In this document: positions 1 to 13,309 of the stretch, piece by piece | How the letters are laid out: each line of letters begins with the position of its first letter | Position numbering within the stretch: the stretch's first letter is position 1 | Source: Xanthostigma xanthostigma | Lineage: Eukaryota > Arthropoda > Insecta > Raphidioptera > Raphidiidae | Direction of reading: 5' to 3' | Length of the DNA: 64,000 bases | Assembly: GCA_963575645.1 (NCBI GenBank) | Contig: OY754468.1 | Location: 51,967,665-52,031,664 of the forward strand | Notes under the pieces: model-generated | Told to the model about the DNA's origin: nothing | The model's input: only the letters and a program-made list of their open reading frames with translations | Database searches by the model: none | Position numbers and translations under genes: made by a program

Positions 1-573
1 AAAATTGGTTGTCTGTAAAGTCGGTTTACGGACGATAGTTTTACGTGATAACGTATTCCGTAATACATAACCTAAACTTCCCAAAATTTGGTTTCAATCC
101 GCTTATCCTTGGTGTCGGAATGATAAGAAATGTCAAAAGTGACGTTTACAACTGTCAAAGTATTATGTTCTAATATATAATTAGTTATTCCAATACTTAA
201 CTTAGAAGGCGTTGCATTTCACAGAATACTAATGTCAAAAAATTGAATTAAACATTAGAAATTCAGCCGTTTTCATGTTGCATTTATACAGCTATTTTTC
301 TATATAAATTTGTATAAAAAAACTGTTTAGGCAAATTCTGTTATACGAAATCTATGTAAAATGTTCTCCTCTTTCGTTTAAGACTGGTTTCAAACCGATC
401 TGATTTAAATTGAGCGAGAAATTAGCAAAAAGCACGCACAGGTTCAGGCGGAACGTTATGCGTTAGGAACGTTAGGAACGTTACGTTACACTTTTTCGTG
501 CATGCAGTCGGTGTTTTATCAATTTATAAGATTGGTGATTCATCAATTTATAAGACGTTATCACGTCAAAAAT
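1..573 (-). mobile_element. Family A repeat (TTGGTTGTCTG...), copy 1
   Basis: This begins with TTGGTTGTCTGTAAAGTCGG and ends with GACGTTATCACGTC followed by A-rich DNA. The same two ends recur at 9394-9554, 9551-10127, 40470-40886, 49785-49991 and 57209-57418. Subterminal ACGTGATAACGT-type blocks at opposite ends form an inverted repeat. Copies lie in T-runs, so the target may be T-rich. Internal lengths differ between copies, and no coding capacity is seen. The class is not assigned. The element may begin before the window. Confidence 0.7.
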
Positions 574-880
574 ATATTGAAGAATTAGTTTTTTTTTTAA
601 TTCCTAAACCAAGAGATACAAAAATGTAGGTACTTGTGTTTATGTCCTATATCCTTTTTTTCTTTGCGTAGATGGTTATTTATTATTACTTATTTTAAAC
701 TCAAACCTCCATTTTTAATAAAAATATTTTTTAAGTAATACTTATTTCTTTTAAATCAATAATTACTGTATAATTAATAAAATATAATAAATATTTAATT
801 GAAATTAATTTATTTAATTGTTAAAATGCATCGTTGTTTTTTATACTTCCTGTCCAATTTCTTATTTTATCCACTTTCAG
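574..880. other. AT-rich intronic or upstream DNA, nothing recognised
   Basis: This stretch between the family A repeat and the first visible exon is very AT-rich. It ends in a pyrimidine tract and the AG of the exon acceptor at 880. No further feature is seen. Confidence 0.5.
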
Positions 881-3800
881 ACACAACTGCTACGTAAAAC
901 ACACAACAACTGGACGAGTACCGCACGGGCCTCGACTTCCGACTGTTCTGGAGCACCCGGGTGACTTGGGCATCGCGTATTACAGCGAAGACGACGAGGG
1001 CGACGGATGCACCAGCGACGCCGCCCCGATTTACGAACACCCACCCCCAGCCGTCACCCAAGCGGCATACAGAACCAGGTGAGACTCTGCCTCTTCACTA
1101 TGTTGAAATATTCGCGCAAAAAGAAATTGTTGGCAAAACCAAAAGTGCACATCCCGCAAGTTTTCCACTGTACATATTATAGGTAATGAAAAAAAATTGA
1201 GAAAATAGATTTAAAAAAACCAATTAAAAAAATAGAAAAAAAAATAAAAATAAAATGGAATAGAAAAAAAAATATTACTTGTGTCAGCGGGAATCGAACT
1301 CGGCACCTTGCTATTACTGGACTACGCGTTTAACCGCTCGGCCATTCCGATATCTCGGCTTGCGTTGTTATTGTGGTATAGAAGTGGAGCAGTTATTCTA
1401 CGTAATACACTACATATTTTACAATAACAGTAATAGGTATTTTTTCGTTTTTTTAAGGTTTTTTATTTTAACTATTAGCTGTCAAAAATAATAAAATAGA
1501 ACTGTTTATAAAAATTAAACTACTGAACATATTTATTCTGGTCTGATACTAAACAAAGTGAATAAAATATAACCCAAGGCAATCCGACCAAAATTGCGAT
1601 CTGTAGAGTCGTGACGTACATACGTTCATACGTACATACATACAGACCAACCGACAACTGCTGTTTGTAATTTTCAATTACAATTTTAATAATATTTATG
1701 AACTCGAATTGATTTAAAAATGGTTTTGTTTTATAGATCAGAATCTCCTCTTTTCAAAAAGCTTCAATTTGAATGGATTTCGTGTGAAATTAACTTAGAT
1801 ATAACTTCTTATATGAACGAAAGTCAGCTCTGACGCACAAAGCGATAATAAAGCACATACCGCTAGTTTAGCGGTATGTGCAAAAAAACGCGTGAACCTC
1901 AGTGAAACTTCTTTCAAAATTATTTACTGCAGCTGAAATGATGACGTAGTCACAGAAAAATTCAAACAGATATGTCGTTAAAGAAGTTTGACTTCAAAAG
2001 AAATTGTGCGCGTTACCTTTACGCGCTGTAGAAGTGAGGCACATAAAGTGTTACAGAGCAATAGCACCCAAACTATTGATCATATCCAAAAATGTTTTAG
2101 ACAAAAGTTTTAGTGTTCGAGAAGGCCGTCATACTGGACCACCCTATTTTTTTATCGGTGGAGGCGCTGAAGCTACGTCAAGGTCAACTTCACTTTTTTA
2201 AACGAAACCATGTATTTTTTTTCGATGAGATTATTAGTGATTTTAAGACAAATTCAGCAACCTACAACACAAGGTCATTCTTATCACGCAAAATCGTAGT
2301 CGAAAAATCTAAACATATCGGAATATTCACTTTTAAAGGATCTACTAACCTTTGCTTGGGTCTACCTACGGAAGATGCTCGAAATGATGACATTTGTGGT
2401 GTAATTTCGGTCTTACGTGACTATTTTGAATATTCTGAATATTGAACAGAATATTCTAAAAATAAAAATTTTGAATTTTTTTAAATAAATAAAAATAAAA
2501 TAATTTGAATGACCTTGTGTTGTAGGTTGCTGAATGAGCCTTTTTCCTGAGAATAGTGCAGCGAAAGTGTCACGAGAGGCAGCACTAGTAGTAGGGACAA
2601 ACATAAAATATTTACATGCCAACCAATGTTATTTACGTGATATTATTTTATTATTTAAAAATATAAATCTGAAATAAAAAAAATTTTGAACTGATAAACT
2701 TATCACTGAGAGTCATCATTTACATATGTTATCGAAATTATTTTTAAAATTAATTAAATGAATAAAAAATGAATAGTAAATTTTTCACAGTTTATTACCA
2801 TTGATTAGAATGAGATATAACCTCAATCTTTTATTAAATTATATTCATTTATTATATTTAATTAAATTTATTTTATTACCATATATTTTTGATTCATATT
2901 TCATTTGGAAATAAATCTGAAATTCATAATTATTTTCAATTTCTCTTATTACAGTTTGAATTTATCGCTAATATTTTACTAGAGTCTGCATACTAACCTG
3001 TCTATTAATTCATTTTTTTTCCAGATACTTTTAAATTACGACACGCAAGCCAACGTTTTAATGTTACTACATTGTTATCTTTTACAGTTGCAAATTTAGT
3101 TTTGCTCCAAGAACATCATCTTCTGTTAAAAACATTTTTTTTCAAGTACAGTTTAATGTGTGTTTATATGGGGATTTGACAGTGTTTGTCCCTACCGAAC
3201 TACTAGCGCTACTAGTGAGTGATTTTTCGTACTTCAGGAAAAAGGCTCATTCGTCTTAAGGATGTGTATAAGGTCAAATTGTGTAGTACATCTAATTAAA
3301 TTTTCAAAATCATAAATATATAAAAATTTTCATTTGCGAAGACTGTGTGTTAATTTTAATCATTTTTTATGGTAGATTTTCTAAAAATTTTCCTATAATT
3401 AAATATTATGAACAAATATTTAACATTTAATTTGACTACTGTGACTTTAGTCAAAAACAATCAGGCAACATGGCTGTCCACGTGGTCTTCTGACACTCGG
3501 AAACATAACGTGGAGATAGAATTTCTGACCTCAAAAATTTGAAGCTATGGATACTATAAAAATAATAATAAATAAAAATGTCAAATCAAAATTCAAAGAA
3601 AGTTTTTTTATTATGAATTATTATCAAGCAATTAAAGTGGTGATTAAGAAATCAATTATCATTACGCAAAGTAATAAACTGATACATAAAGTCAGTAAAT
3701 TAAAGTTTACTTTTGGCAGATTTTTGTTAAAGCAAAGTTTTTTCAAATTAATTGCAGATAATCTGTACTAACATTTTAGTTTTCCAAACAAAAATAAATA

Positions 3801-5656
3801 TCTCAAATCTTTTACATACTTTTGTTACATTACAGCGTTTATCCGACATATAAACGCATTTTGTGTTCTAAATGCACATAAATCTCAAAAATGACAGGTC
3901 CAGAATAATTGACAGTTGGTTCACGTGATATGACATTTCATAAATGCGATTTTTATTATCGACATGCAGGAACGCGACGTTGCCTCATTGTCTCATTACA
4001 TCCGCCATTAATTAAGATTAAGATTCGGAGAATTGATTTCATCACTTTCAAAATAAAATATTTCCGTGAAATTGCCGGTAACTCCACGTTTTTTTGGGCT
4101 TGAAAATTCGCAAGTTGTACAAAGAAACTGATAATAAGTTTTTGAATCATAAATCTTTGAAATAAAATGATAAATGTTTTAATCTTCTCAAAATTTTTAA
4201 CACTTCCGGTAGAAATAACATTGAGTGAATGGTGATTTTAAAATGAATTTTTTCATAAAAAAGGTCGGTAAGGAATCTATTTTTTGGTTTTAATCGATGC
4301 AGGAGGTCTAATTCTATAACATATTTTAAATTTAGGCAAAAATGTTTGAATTCAAAAATGTTATATACATCCTTAAAATCGCTAATAATGTCATCGAAAA
4401 AAAAATACATGGTTTCGTTTAAAAAAGTGAAGTTGACCTTGACGTAGCTTCAGCGCCTCCACCGATAAAAAAAATAGGGTGGTCCAGTATGACGACCTTC
4501 TCGAACACTAAAACTTTTGTCTGAAACATTTTTGGATATGATCAATAGTTTGAGTGCTATTGCTCTGTAACACTTTATGTGCCCCACCCTGTATATCCCG
4601 TTACACGTGACCCATAATGATTTGATTTACTCCGCCGTGAAAGTAAAAAAACACAGCTAAAAAACTTTTAGTTGAAAAAAATGAATTGGTACTAGGCCCA
4701 GATAATGTTTTGCTTCAGGCGACGCAGCAGTCCGCACTTAGTGCAGCGGGGCGTCGTTGCGAGCGGAAGTAAAGATTCGATTGTCAAACAGCGAACAGTG
4801 TCGAGCGCAGGCGCAATACACCACCGTCATCACAAGATGCCGACTGCCGTCGCGACCAAGTGAGTAAGAAAAAAGACAGATGTCCGGTTGCAGAAAACAT
4901 TGAATATTATAACATTAGACTGTTCCTACATTTTATATAAAGACTCTAATTGTATGATCGCAATGTGAGATCGTAGTTGACTCAAAAACATTTTTAGCAG
5001 TGCGTTCTGCCACCCGGAAACGTCATATTTTGAAGGCGGCCATTTTGTATATCTAATATATAAAATTCTCGTGTCACAGTTTTCGTTGCCAAACTCCTCC
5101 GAAACGGCTTGACGGATTTTGATGAAATTTTTTGTGCTTATCCGGTATCTATGAGAATCGGCCAACATCTATTTTTCATCCCCCTAAATGTTAGGGGTAG
5201 TCCACCCTTAAATTTTTTTTCTTCCTTTGATTATAATTATTATTAAAGACACGAATTTTTTTTTAAATTCGTATCCATGGTTTTAAAATATAAACAGCCT
5301 TATGTATGATTTGAAAAAATTCTGTCAAAAATTAAAAAAACATTGATTTATAATAAACCATTGTGCGAGTCATTAGGATCAGTTTTTCTGACAATTATAT
5401 TGACAAAAATATATAATTATAATTCAATAAATTTATTGAATTATAATTATATATTGTCAATATAATTGTTAGAAAAATTGGTCGATAATTTATTTATTGA
5501 AGAGTACTAATCAGACGTTAATCAAAGATTCAAATATCCCCATTCGTTCTTTTGCACCGGGCACGACGGCGCAGCCGGAGTGCTCGACATACACACATAT
5601 ACGTCCATGTATATTTTAAAATAAATAAAATAGATAGATAGATGTTCCAATTATAT

Positions 5657-5740
<84 letters not shown>

Positions 5741-8700
5741 CTGTTAGGCGGTACGAAGTTCGCCGGGTCCGCTAGTAATAAATAAAATTATCGACCAATT
5801 TTTCAGACAATATATTAACAAAATATATAATTAATACATTAACGTTTCGATTCAGAACTGAACTAAAAAATATAAAAAATAATTAATATTTAATTTCTAA
5901 TTTGCTTTTTATAAAATTTTATTTATTGAAGAGTTCTAATCAGACGTTAATCAAAGATTTGGACATTTTGTATACAGTATGTAGACACGTAAGGTGCACA
6001 TAGGGAAATTAACATTGAGAAAAAATGACTGGATCAGAGTAAGCCTCGAAATCTTGTTTTTCAATTTGACAGATAATATTCTTTTGCAAAATGAATGTGT
6101 ATACTACCGAAAAAAATATTCAAATGATTACTACATAATCGGACTTTTTTTATTAATGGGACATTAAATTCCCAAAAATACTTAAATATGGTGCGAGATC
6201 AAATATCTCCGCCTATTCGAGTTGAACCTAAAGACATTGGGTCACTGAATTACCAACGCGCATACGTCATGCCAGTATGACAATTTTTGAATGAAATGTT
6301 TCCAAACAGATGGAGTTGTTTTTTAATTTTATTTTTGTACAAAAAAATTAAAATAATGATTTATAAGAGCTTTTTATTGTTAAAAAAGCCAAGTAAAATA
6401 AAAATAAATCAAAATAAAATTGAAATCCTCAAGATTAACACGATAATTCAATAGAAATAACAATTAATGCAGTCATGGCTAACTCTGATCCAAGTATTTT
6501 TTTCCAATGCTAATTTCCCTATGTGCATCTTACGTGTTTACATACTGTATAGTTTGCTATTCATAAAATGTAGCAAAAGTCCATTCAAAAATAAAATTAT
6601 GCGTTAGCAGTGATCAGTATTATTTTATTGCACATTAATGACCTCAGATGTCGAACGTCTATAATTCTATCTCTCTCTTCCCCTCTGTCTCACTCTCTCT
6701 CCCTTTTACACACACTTTATTTTCTTATATTCTGTAGAAAGATAGTCGGAAGTTTCTAAAACTACATCACAAGCAGGCAATATTAAAACATTTATAGGTT
6801 GAGGTAAAAATTTAAGGTGCAACTATACACCAATTATTACGCGAAGTGTGTATTATTTGGCATGTCTCCCCCTTAACAGAATGCGTTTTGATAAAATTGG
6901 GAAAAAAAGATGTGTGCACTTATGTACGCGCAAAAGTATATTAAATTCAATTTTTGCGACTTTTTCAAAGCGAACCCCTTTAAAAAATGCGATTTTTGAC
7001 GAAAATCTAAATCTGTCGGACCTTTTGCGAAATCATCATGCTTATAGAAAAAAACACGCCGAATCCAATGAGCACAAACAAACGTCTGTATGTCTTTTAG
7101 TTTAGAAGTTATGTGCGTTTATAGTTTTCAGAAAATCATATAAAACCTTCAAACGGCCGTAGTTTCCAAACTAAAAGAGATACAGACGTTTGCTTAAGCT
7201 CACTGAATTCTATAAGCATTCTCAATTTCAAAATTGTATTAAAGCATTCGATTATTGAGATTTTTTCAAGGCATACCCCTTTAAAAAAATGCGATTTTTG
7301 ACGAAAACCAAAATCTTTCGAAACTTTTGCAAAATCATCATGCTTATAGAAAAAAACACGCTGAATCCATCAATAGTAACCTTAAAAAGGATTATCCGCG
7401 CCGACATAGTGCATAACTTTTTTTATAGAAACTGTTTTAATTATAAAGATCTTTGGTAAAGCTTTTTGCGTAAGCCTTATGCTTTAAAACTTAAAAAGTT
7501 GATTAAACTAGCTGTTATTATTAAAAATTATTTTTACAAAGTGCAAACTTGTAATTTAGAAAGTTTATTTTTCTCCGAACAATATGTGTATAAAATAACG
7601 GAAAAACACGCGTGGAAAAACACAAAAGAATCTTTTTAATGAGCAAAAAATTGCTTTAGAAATTTGAGTGAAATGTACAGATAGTTCTAAAATCGCTTAG
7701 CTAAAGCGGTCAATTGCACAAAAAAAGAAATGAGACATCCAACATCTTCATTAATATCCCTGCCAAAGAAGTTAACAATTCTGATTTTAATTCTGATTTA
7801 GCGATACATTTTTTTTAAGAATAAAACCGTTGAGGCTCCATCAAGTAAGCTATAATTTTATATAGTAAGTGACAAAGATGGTAAACGTAATCACTAAAAT
7901 TGACGATAAATTGGATATTAAATTTGATGAAATAAATTTGATAGTAAAATTGAAAATAAAATTTCTAGTAAATTTAAAGGAAAATTGGATAATAAATTTG
8001 ATGTCAGAACAGTAATCTGCAAACACGGTGCATAATCAAATTTTGCTCAACTAAACTATAAAATTCTGAAGCAGACAAAAAGTTGGCGTGATATAAAACA
8101 AATTTTTAATTCCCATGCAATTAATTTATTGTAATAAAATAAGGAAAGAACTGGAGTGAGATATAATCACAACTAACAAATGTTTTTAAGAAGATTGTAT
8201 AATTTATAAACACACTAGCGGTCCGGCCCGGTTTCACCCGGGTGCGATAGATATAACTCTTCAAAATGTATTTCGTTTGCGGCTCGGCTTAGAGCAAACC
8301 CTACCAGATTTGCTTCTGAACTAATAGCTTTGAGCGAATGCTATCAGATGTCGCTACTTGGTTCTAAAACAGTTTTTTTTGTTTGCTTCTGAACTAATAA
8401 CTTTGAGTAAATGCTATGAGATGCCGCTACACGTTACTAAAGCAGTTTATTTTTACAAAACATCGTGATTTTGTACAAAATATTTAATAAAAACTATCCT
8501 ATCTCGAAAACCAATGACTTTACAACAAACTAACAAGTGTACATTATTGACTTAGAAAATATCAAAAAAATTAAAATTATAGTCAAAATTAAAATTTAGA
8601 CAGCGGCGTAACATTTAGAAGGGGTACAAGCATTACTTACTCCTGCCGTACGCCACTGGTAGAGCGAGTAACATTTTATCTAAGCATATTTCGCTTAATC

Positions 8701-11700
8701 GTTTTATTTTGAATTGGAGAATCTGCGGTTGTTCTATGTCCCATTCTTAATGGGACACCCTGTATATAAAGATATGTATCTAATTTCTATTCATATTGAA
8801 ACAAAACATCACCTGACATTTGTCATAAATATTAGCTATTTTAGATTTTCAAACGATGCGTTATCAGTCGAATTTTTGGTAAACGTGCTTAAAACCAAAA
8901 TATTTAACAATACGTCCCAAATGTATAACATAAAAAATGTCGCCATTAGATAAACATAATTGAGTTTATCCGTCTTATTGACAGAACCGAAAAAATAGAT
9001 CTTGAATGTATCTCTTTTCGAAATAGGTAATAGGTACCAGTAATTCAGTTTGCTTTTGTATATAAACACCATCGATGTACTTAGTTCCATTTCAGCTAGT
9101 AGTTCTGTCGTTAAAAACTCCACTGAGACACGATTATAAGAGAACTGGCGCTGAAAATACAGCGTGTCCATGAATTTTTATAGTAGTAACACGACAAAAA
9201 GCAGTGCGCTAAAGAGATTTTGTTTTATATCGGCGGTAAAACAAAAGAGAAAATAAGTTCAATTTAAACATTTGCGTTGTTTAGACAGAAACCGTGTCCA
9301 GAGTAAAAAGTATCCCACACTTTAAGTTTGACAGTTCCAAAAATCGATCCAGCCGGTCTCGAATGATATACCAGTACAGGAAACGAGAAAAGGTTTTTGA
9401 CGTGATAACGTCTTATAAATTGATGAAACACCGGCTGCACGCACGAAAAAGTGTCACGTTCCGAAATGTGTCACGTTCCGCCTGGATATTCGAGCGGAAT
9501 ACGTTATCGCATAAAACTATCGTCCGTAAACCGACTTTACAGACAACCAATTTTGACGTGATAACGTCTTATAAATTGATGAATCACCAATCTTATAAAT
9601 TGATAAAACACCGGCTGCATGCACGAAAAAGTGTAACGTTCCTAACGTTTCGCCTGACCCTGTTCGTGCTTTTCTCGAAAACGGCCCTAACGATTTGGAT
9701 GAAATTTACTGAAAAGGGATTTTGGGGGGCAAAAAATCGTTTTAGCTAGGTCTCATCTCTCGAAAAAATCGTTTTCATACAAATTTTATCATTATAAAAA
9801 TCAATTTTTTGACGTATGAAAATACTTAAATATTGTAAGTAGGTTTTGTAATTTTATATAAACAGTGAAACAATTGTTTTCAAAATATTATGACAGCTAA
9901 TCTTTGAGACTTAAAATAAATACGAAAGAAAGAAAGTTAAAACAAACAATTATATTATAGGTGGTAAGTAATTTTAATAAATAAAATTAACCTAAATTTG
10001 AAGCAAAAGATGCAATATCATAGATTCGAATTATTATAATTATTATATAAATTTAGGTTATGTATTACGGAATACGTTATCACGTAAAACTATTGTCCGT
10101 AAACCGACTTTACAGACAACCAATTTTTTTTTTATATATTAGTATATTTATTGTGAAATAAAAATCAGCGAGAACGTTGTACAGACTGATTAGATAATGT
10201 CAAATATTCGTGGACACGGTGAACACGAAACCGAGCGTCTATCGGAGTGGAGCTAAGGAGCCGTATAACATGATTCATGTATTTCCTGCCACGAGATGCA
10301 AATTTCTAAATGTAATGTGGTATCATTTTGAAAGAAAACAGCATAAAGAGCTCTGAATATGTACTGAAAAATAACAGCGAGTCTTTTGCAGAATTTCCTA
10401 CGAAACTGTTACGGAACGCGAGCACGAAAAAATGTACTTACATTTTATGATTTTATTAAAGGAGCTTCCAAACTTATTCGTGAAAAGTTTGATAAGAAAA
10501 AAAATAAATGTCATTGCATTACATTATTTACTTCGAAAGTTTTCAACTAAATCAAATCAAGGTCTGTCGTACATGAACGGCAGCTCAGGCACAAATAATT
10601 ATTTAAACAATACTTATTATAAACCGTAAAGGAAGGACCGATTTCAATGAAATTTTGTACACGTTTACAGTGTGGTCACTTAAGTGTGCAATATATGGAA
10701 AAATTTTAATTAAATGCACAATCAAAATATAAATATTGCCAAAAGTTGGTGCATGTCCGATAATCATTTTAGGGAAACTCAAACAGCATACAGGGTATTT
10801 AATATCGTTTCAATAAACATAAAGTTTGTGATTTCATAAAAAATTAAAAATCTAAGTTAATTTTACAAATATGCCTGAATTTGAACAAAGTTATGCGAAA
10901 TTGATTTGATTTTGAATAATTTATTAGTGTGTTTAAGGTAAGTATAAAAAAAACTTTTCAAAAAAATTATAATTTTGGTTTTTAAAAAAAAAAATTTTTT
11001 TTCTTAGAAGGCCATGTTTTAGTATTTGGACATAACTTTTAATTCGAAACAACTTTTTCCTATAACATTTCGCTGAATTTTTTGAAATAAGGGCACTTTA
11101 CTCTTGAACAATTTTTATATTTTTTTTCCCACCCTGTATGCTGTTTGAGTTTCAACAAAATTCTAAGAGCACCTAAAATGATTATCGGACATGCACCAAC
11201 TTTTGGCAATATTTGTATTTTGGTTGTGCATTTAATTAAAAATGTTCCCATATGTTGCACACTTAAGTGACCACTCTGTATATATAGTGCTGTTAAACTC
11301 AAAGGACAGACTACTTATTTGGCTTCGGTCGCGTTAAGGCTGTGCTCCAATAAACACAAAAACATTTTTCATAGAAAAATCAACAAACGACAGTCAAATT
11401 TGTATTAAGGGGCGTGGACAATGAAAGGGCGTAACTTTATGCACATTGATTTTATCCATAAGTGTATTCCCGGTGGATTAAAACGTTATTATTACCTAAA
11501 CTAATTAGTGTATTTGCCATAAGGCACTTACACTATTGGCGTCGGTCGGATGGCGGGACCTAGAGGTTGGATCAAAATTTCTCGACGTTTCATAGCCTCC
11601 TAAACACTTTGGCACTATTTTTGGAAATGTGTTGGCACGATAACTCTCGACAGATTTGATCGATTTAAACGAAATTTGGTCTACACGTTATAATTCACCA

Positions 11701-13270
11701 CCGCACGAGCCCTATTTAAAGTATGCCCAATCGGGCCACTCTAAGGATGGGTTTTAGGGGTTGAAAAATTTTTTTGGGTCCTAAAAAATACCGAAAAAAT
11801 TCTCAGAATCGTTTCAAATTTGAAATGTAAGCCTTTAGTAATTATTAAAATGTGCTGTTAAAATTTTAAAAAAATCGACCCGACAGGACCGGACTTACAA
11901 ATTTTATGAAAACACAAGTTTACTGATATAGATTTATATACTGAAGGGTGTATATAATTTGATACAGATGTTGAATTGATATGCAGTATTGAAATGTTGT
12001 TTTAAGGGGTAATTTTTTTTTATTTTGTCCAAAAACAAAGTTAAGTTCATACAATAGAGCCACACTGCCTATAAATGCAAATACACTATATTGTCGGCAG
12101 GGTTTGGCACTGCGACCTGAGTTTTTAAAGTATGTATAGCATACTGTTTGAGGACATGCATGCGCTACCCGTGAATCAAATACACCAATTAATAGAACAT
12201 TACAGTTTTCACGCGGAATTACTAATTATACTGAATCACTGAATCCATCAAGTGGCTTCTGCTGGCAAAGCTGACGCTTACGAGAGCGAAGCCGCCGGCA
12301 AAAACTAGTAAATAATCAACTGAATTTTCCGTCTGTACAAAATGCAATATATTTTTTTTTGTTTTATAATAGATATTACAGACGTTCTGCAGCGTCTAGC
12401 AACGCGTCGCTCTACAAACGACCATCCAAGTTGTGTTTGCCGTTGGCGTGTCAACCGGAACGTGCCGTCCCCAGCGCCATGGCCGCCGCATACCGCAGGC
12501 ACCATCAACATCATCGCGCACCCGCCGGCAGCAGAGGGGCCGCGCCCCCGACAAGGTCAGTTGTTTATATAACGCTGCATTGTGTGGAACCGTCGAGTAG
12601 TAAATATCAGTGAACTCAACTTTATTGCTATACCACCCAGTTGCGTTTGATGTCAACCAACATCTGGGGGCACGGCAGTGCCCCCGCCAAGTCGAGCGCG
12701 AAGCAAACACTGCCGTACCATCCTTTACTGGAATCATTTCGCCGCATTTTCAGGCCCCTATTTGAGAACCTCTGGATAAGACCAGAACGCAGAAATTTTC
12801 GTCATCCAGTTAGCTATAATCACATACTTAAAATCCAAAATTTCAAGTGTGTAGGTCATTTAGTTCCGAAGTTAAGCGAAAGCAAAGTTTCGCATTTATG
12901 ACACTCATTCATACACTCACTCACTCATGATCATCATTCAACATCATTTACTATAATAATAAAAAATCGCAGTAAGGAACCTTAGACTTGGCACGACTTT
13001 GTCTAGATTTCATTACTTTTTAGAGATAAACAAGCAGCTCCATCGAGACTTGGCTAGTTTTTTACAGAATGTTTTTGGTGGGATAATATTGACATGTTAA
13101 ATGTCCCCATTGGATTTAGGTTATTTCAAAATAGTATAGGCTTAAGCTAGTAGAGTTACAGAGGTCGCCTAGTCCATCTGACCAGTCAGCGTAAGCGCGT
13201 GAATGACGTCAGCTGGCGGACTTTTCAAATGAAGTACAAAGATAAACGCTAAAAAATGAAAATTTAGGTT

Positions 13271-13309
<39 letters not shown>

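Larger units (their letters stand above)
5030..5777 (-). mobile_element. CTAGCGG-headed interspersed element with internal (AT)n
   Basis: Read on the minus strand it begins ACTAGCGGACCCGGCGAACT, a GC-rich head. It then has a long (TA)n tract and a body ending around 5050 that includes CGTCAAGCCGTTTCGGAGGA. Related heads occur at 8214, 17331, about 35400 and 37854. Such heads are common in insect interspersed repeats, but the class is left open. The element is non-coding. Confidence 0.55.

Noticed and set aside
9294-9749. 151-aa ORF on the plus strand
   Set aside because: It runs through two family A repeat copies and repeats itself; no start or splice context and no family resemblance.
12641-12901. 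86-aa ORF on the plus strand
   Set aside because: It lies inside an interspersed repeat with a GGGGGCACGGCAGTGCCCCC hairpin; no gene-like start or splice sites.
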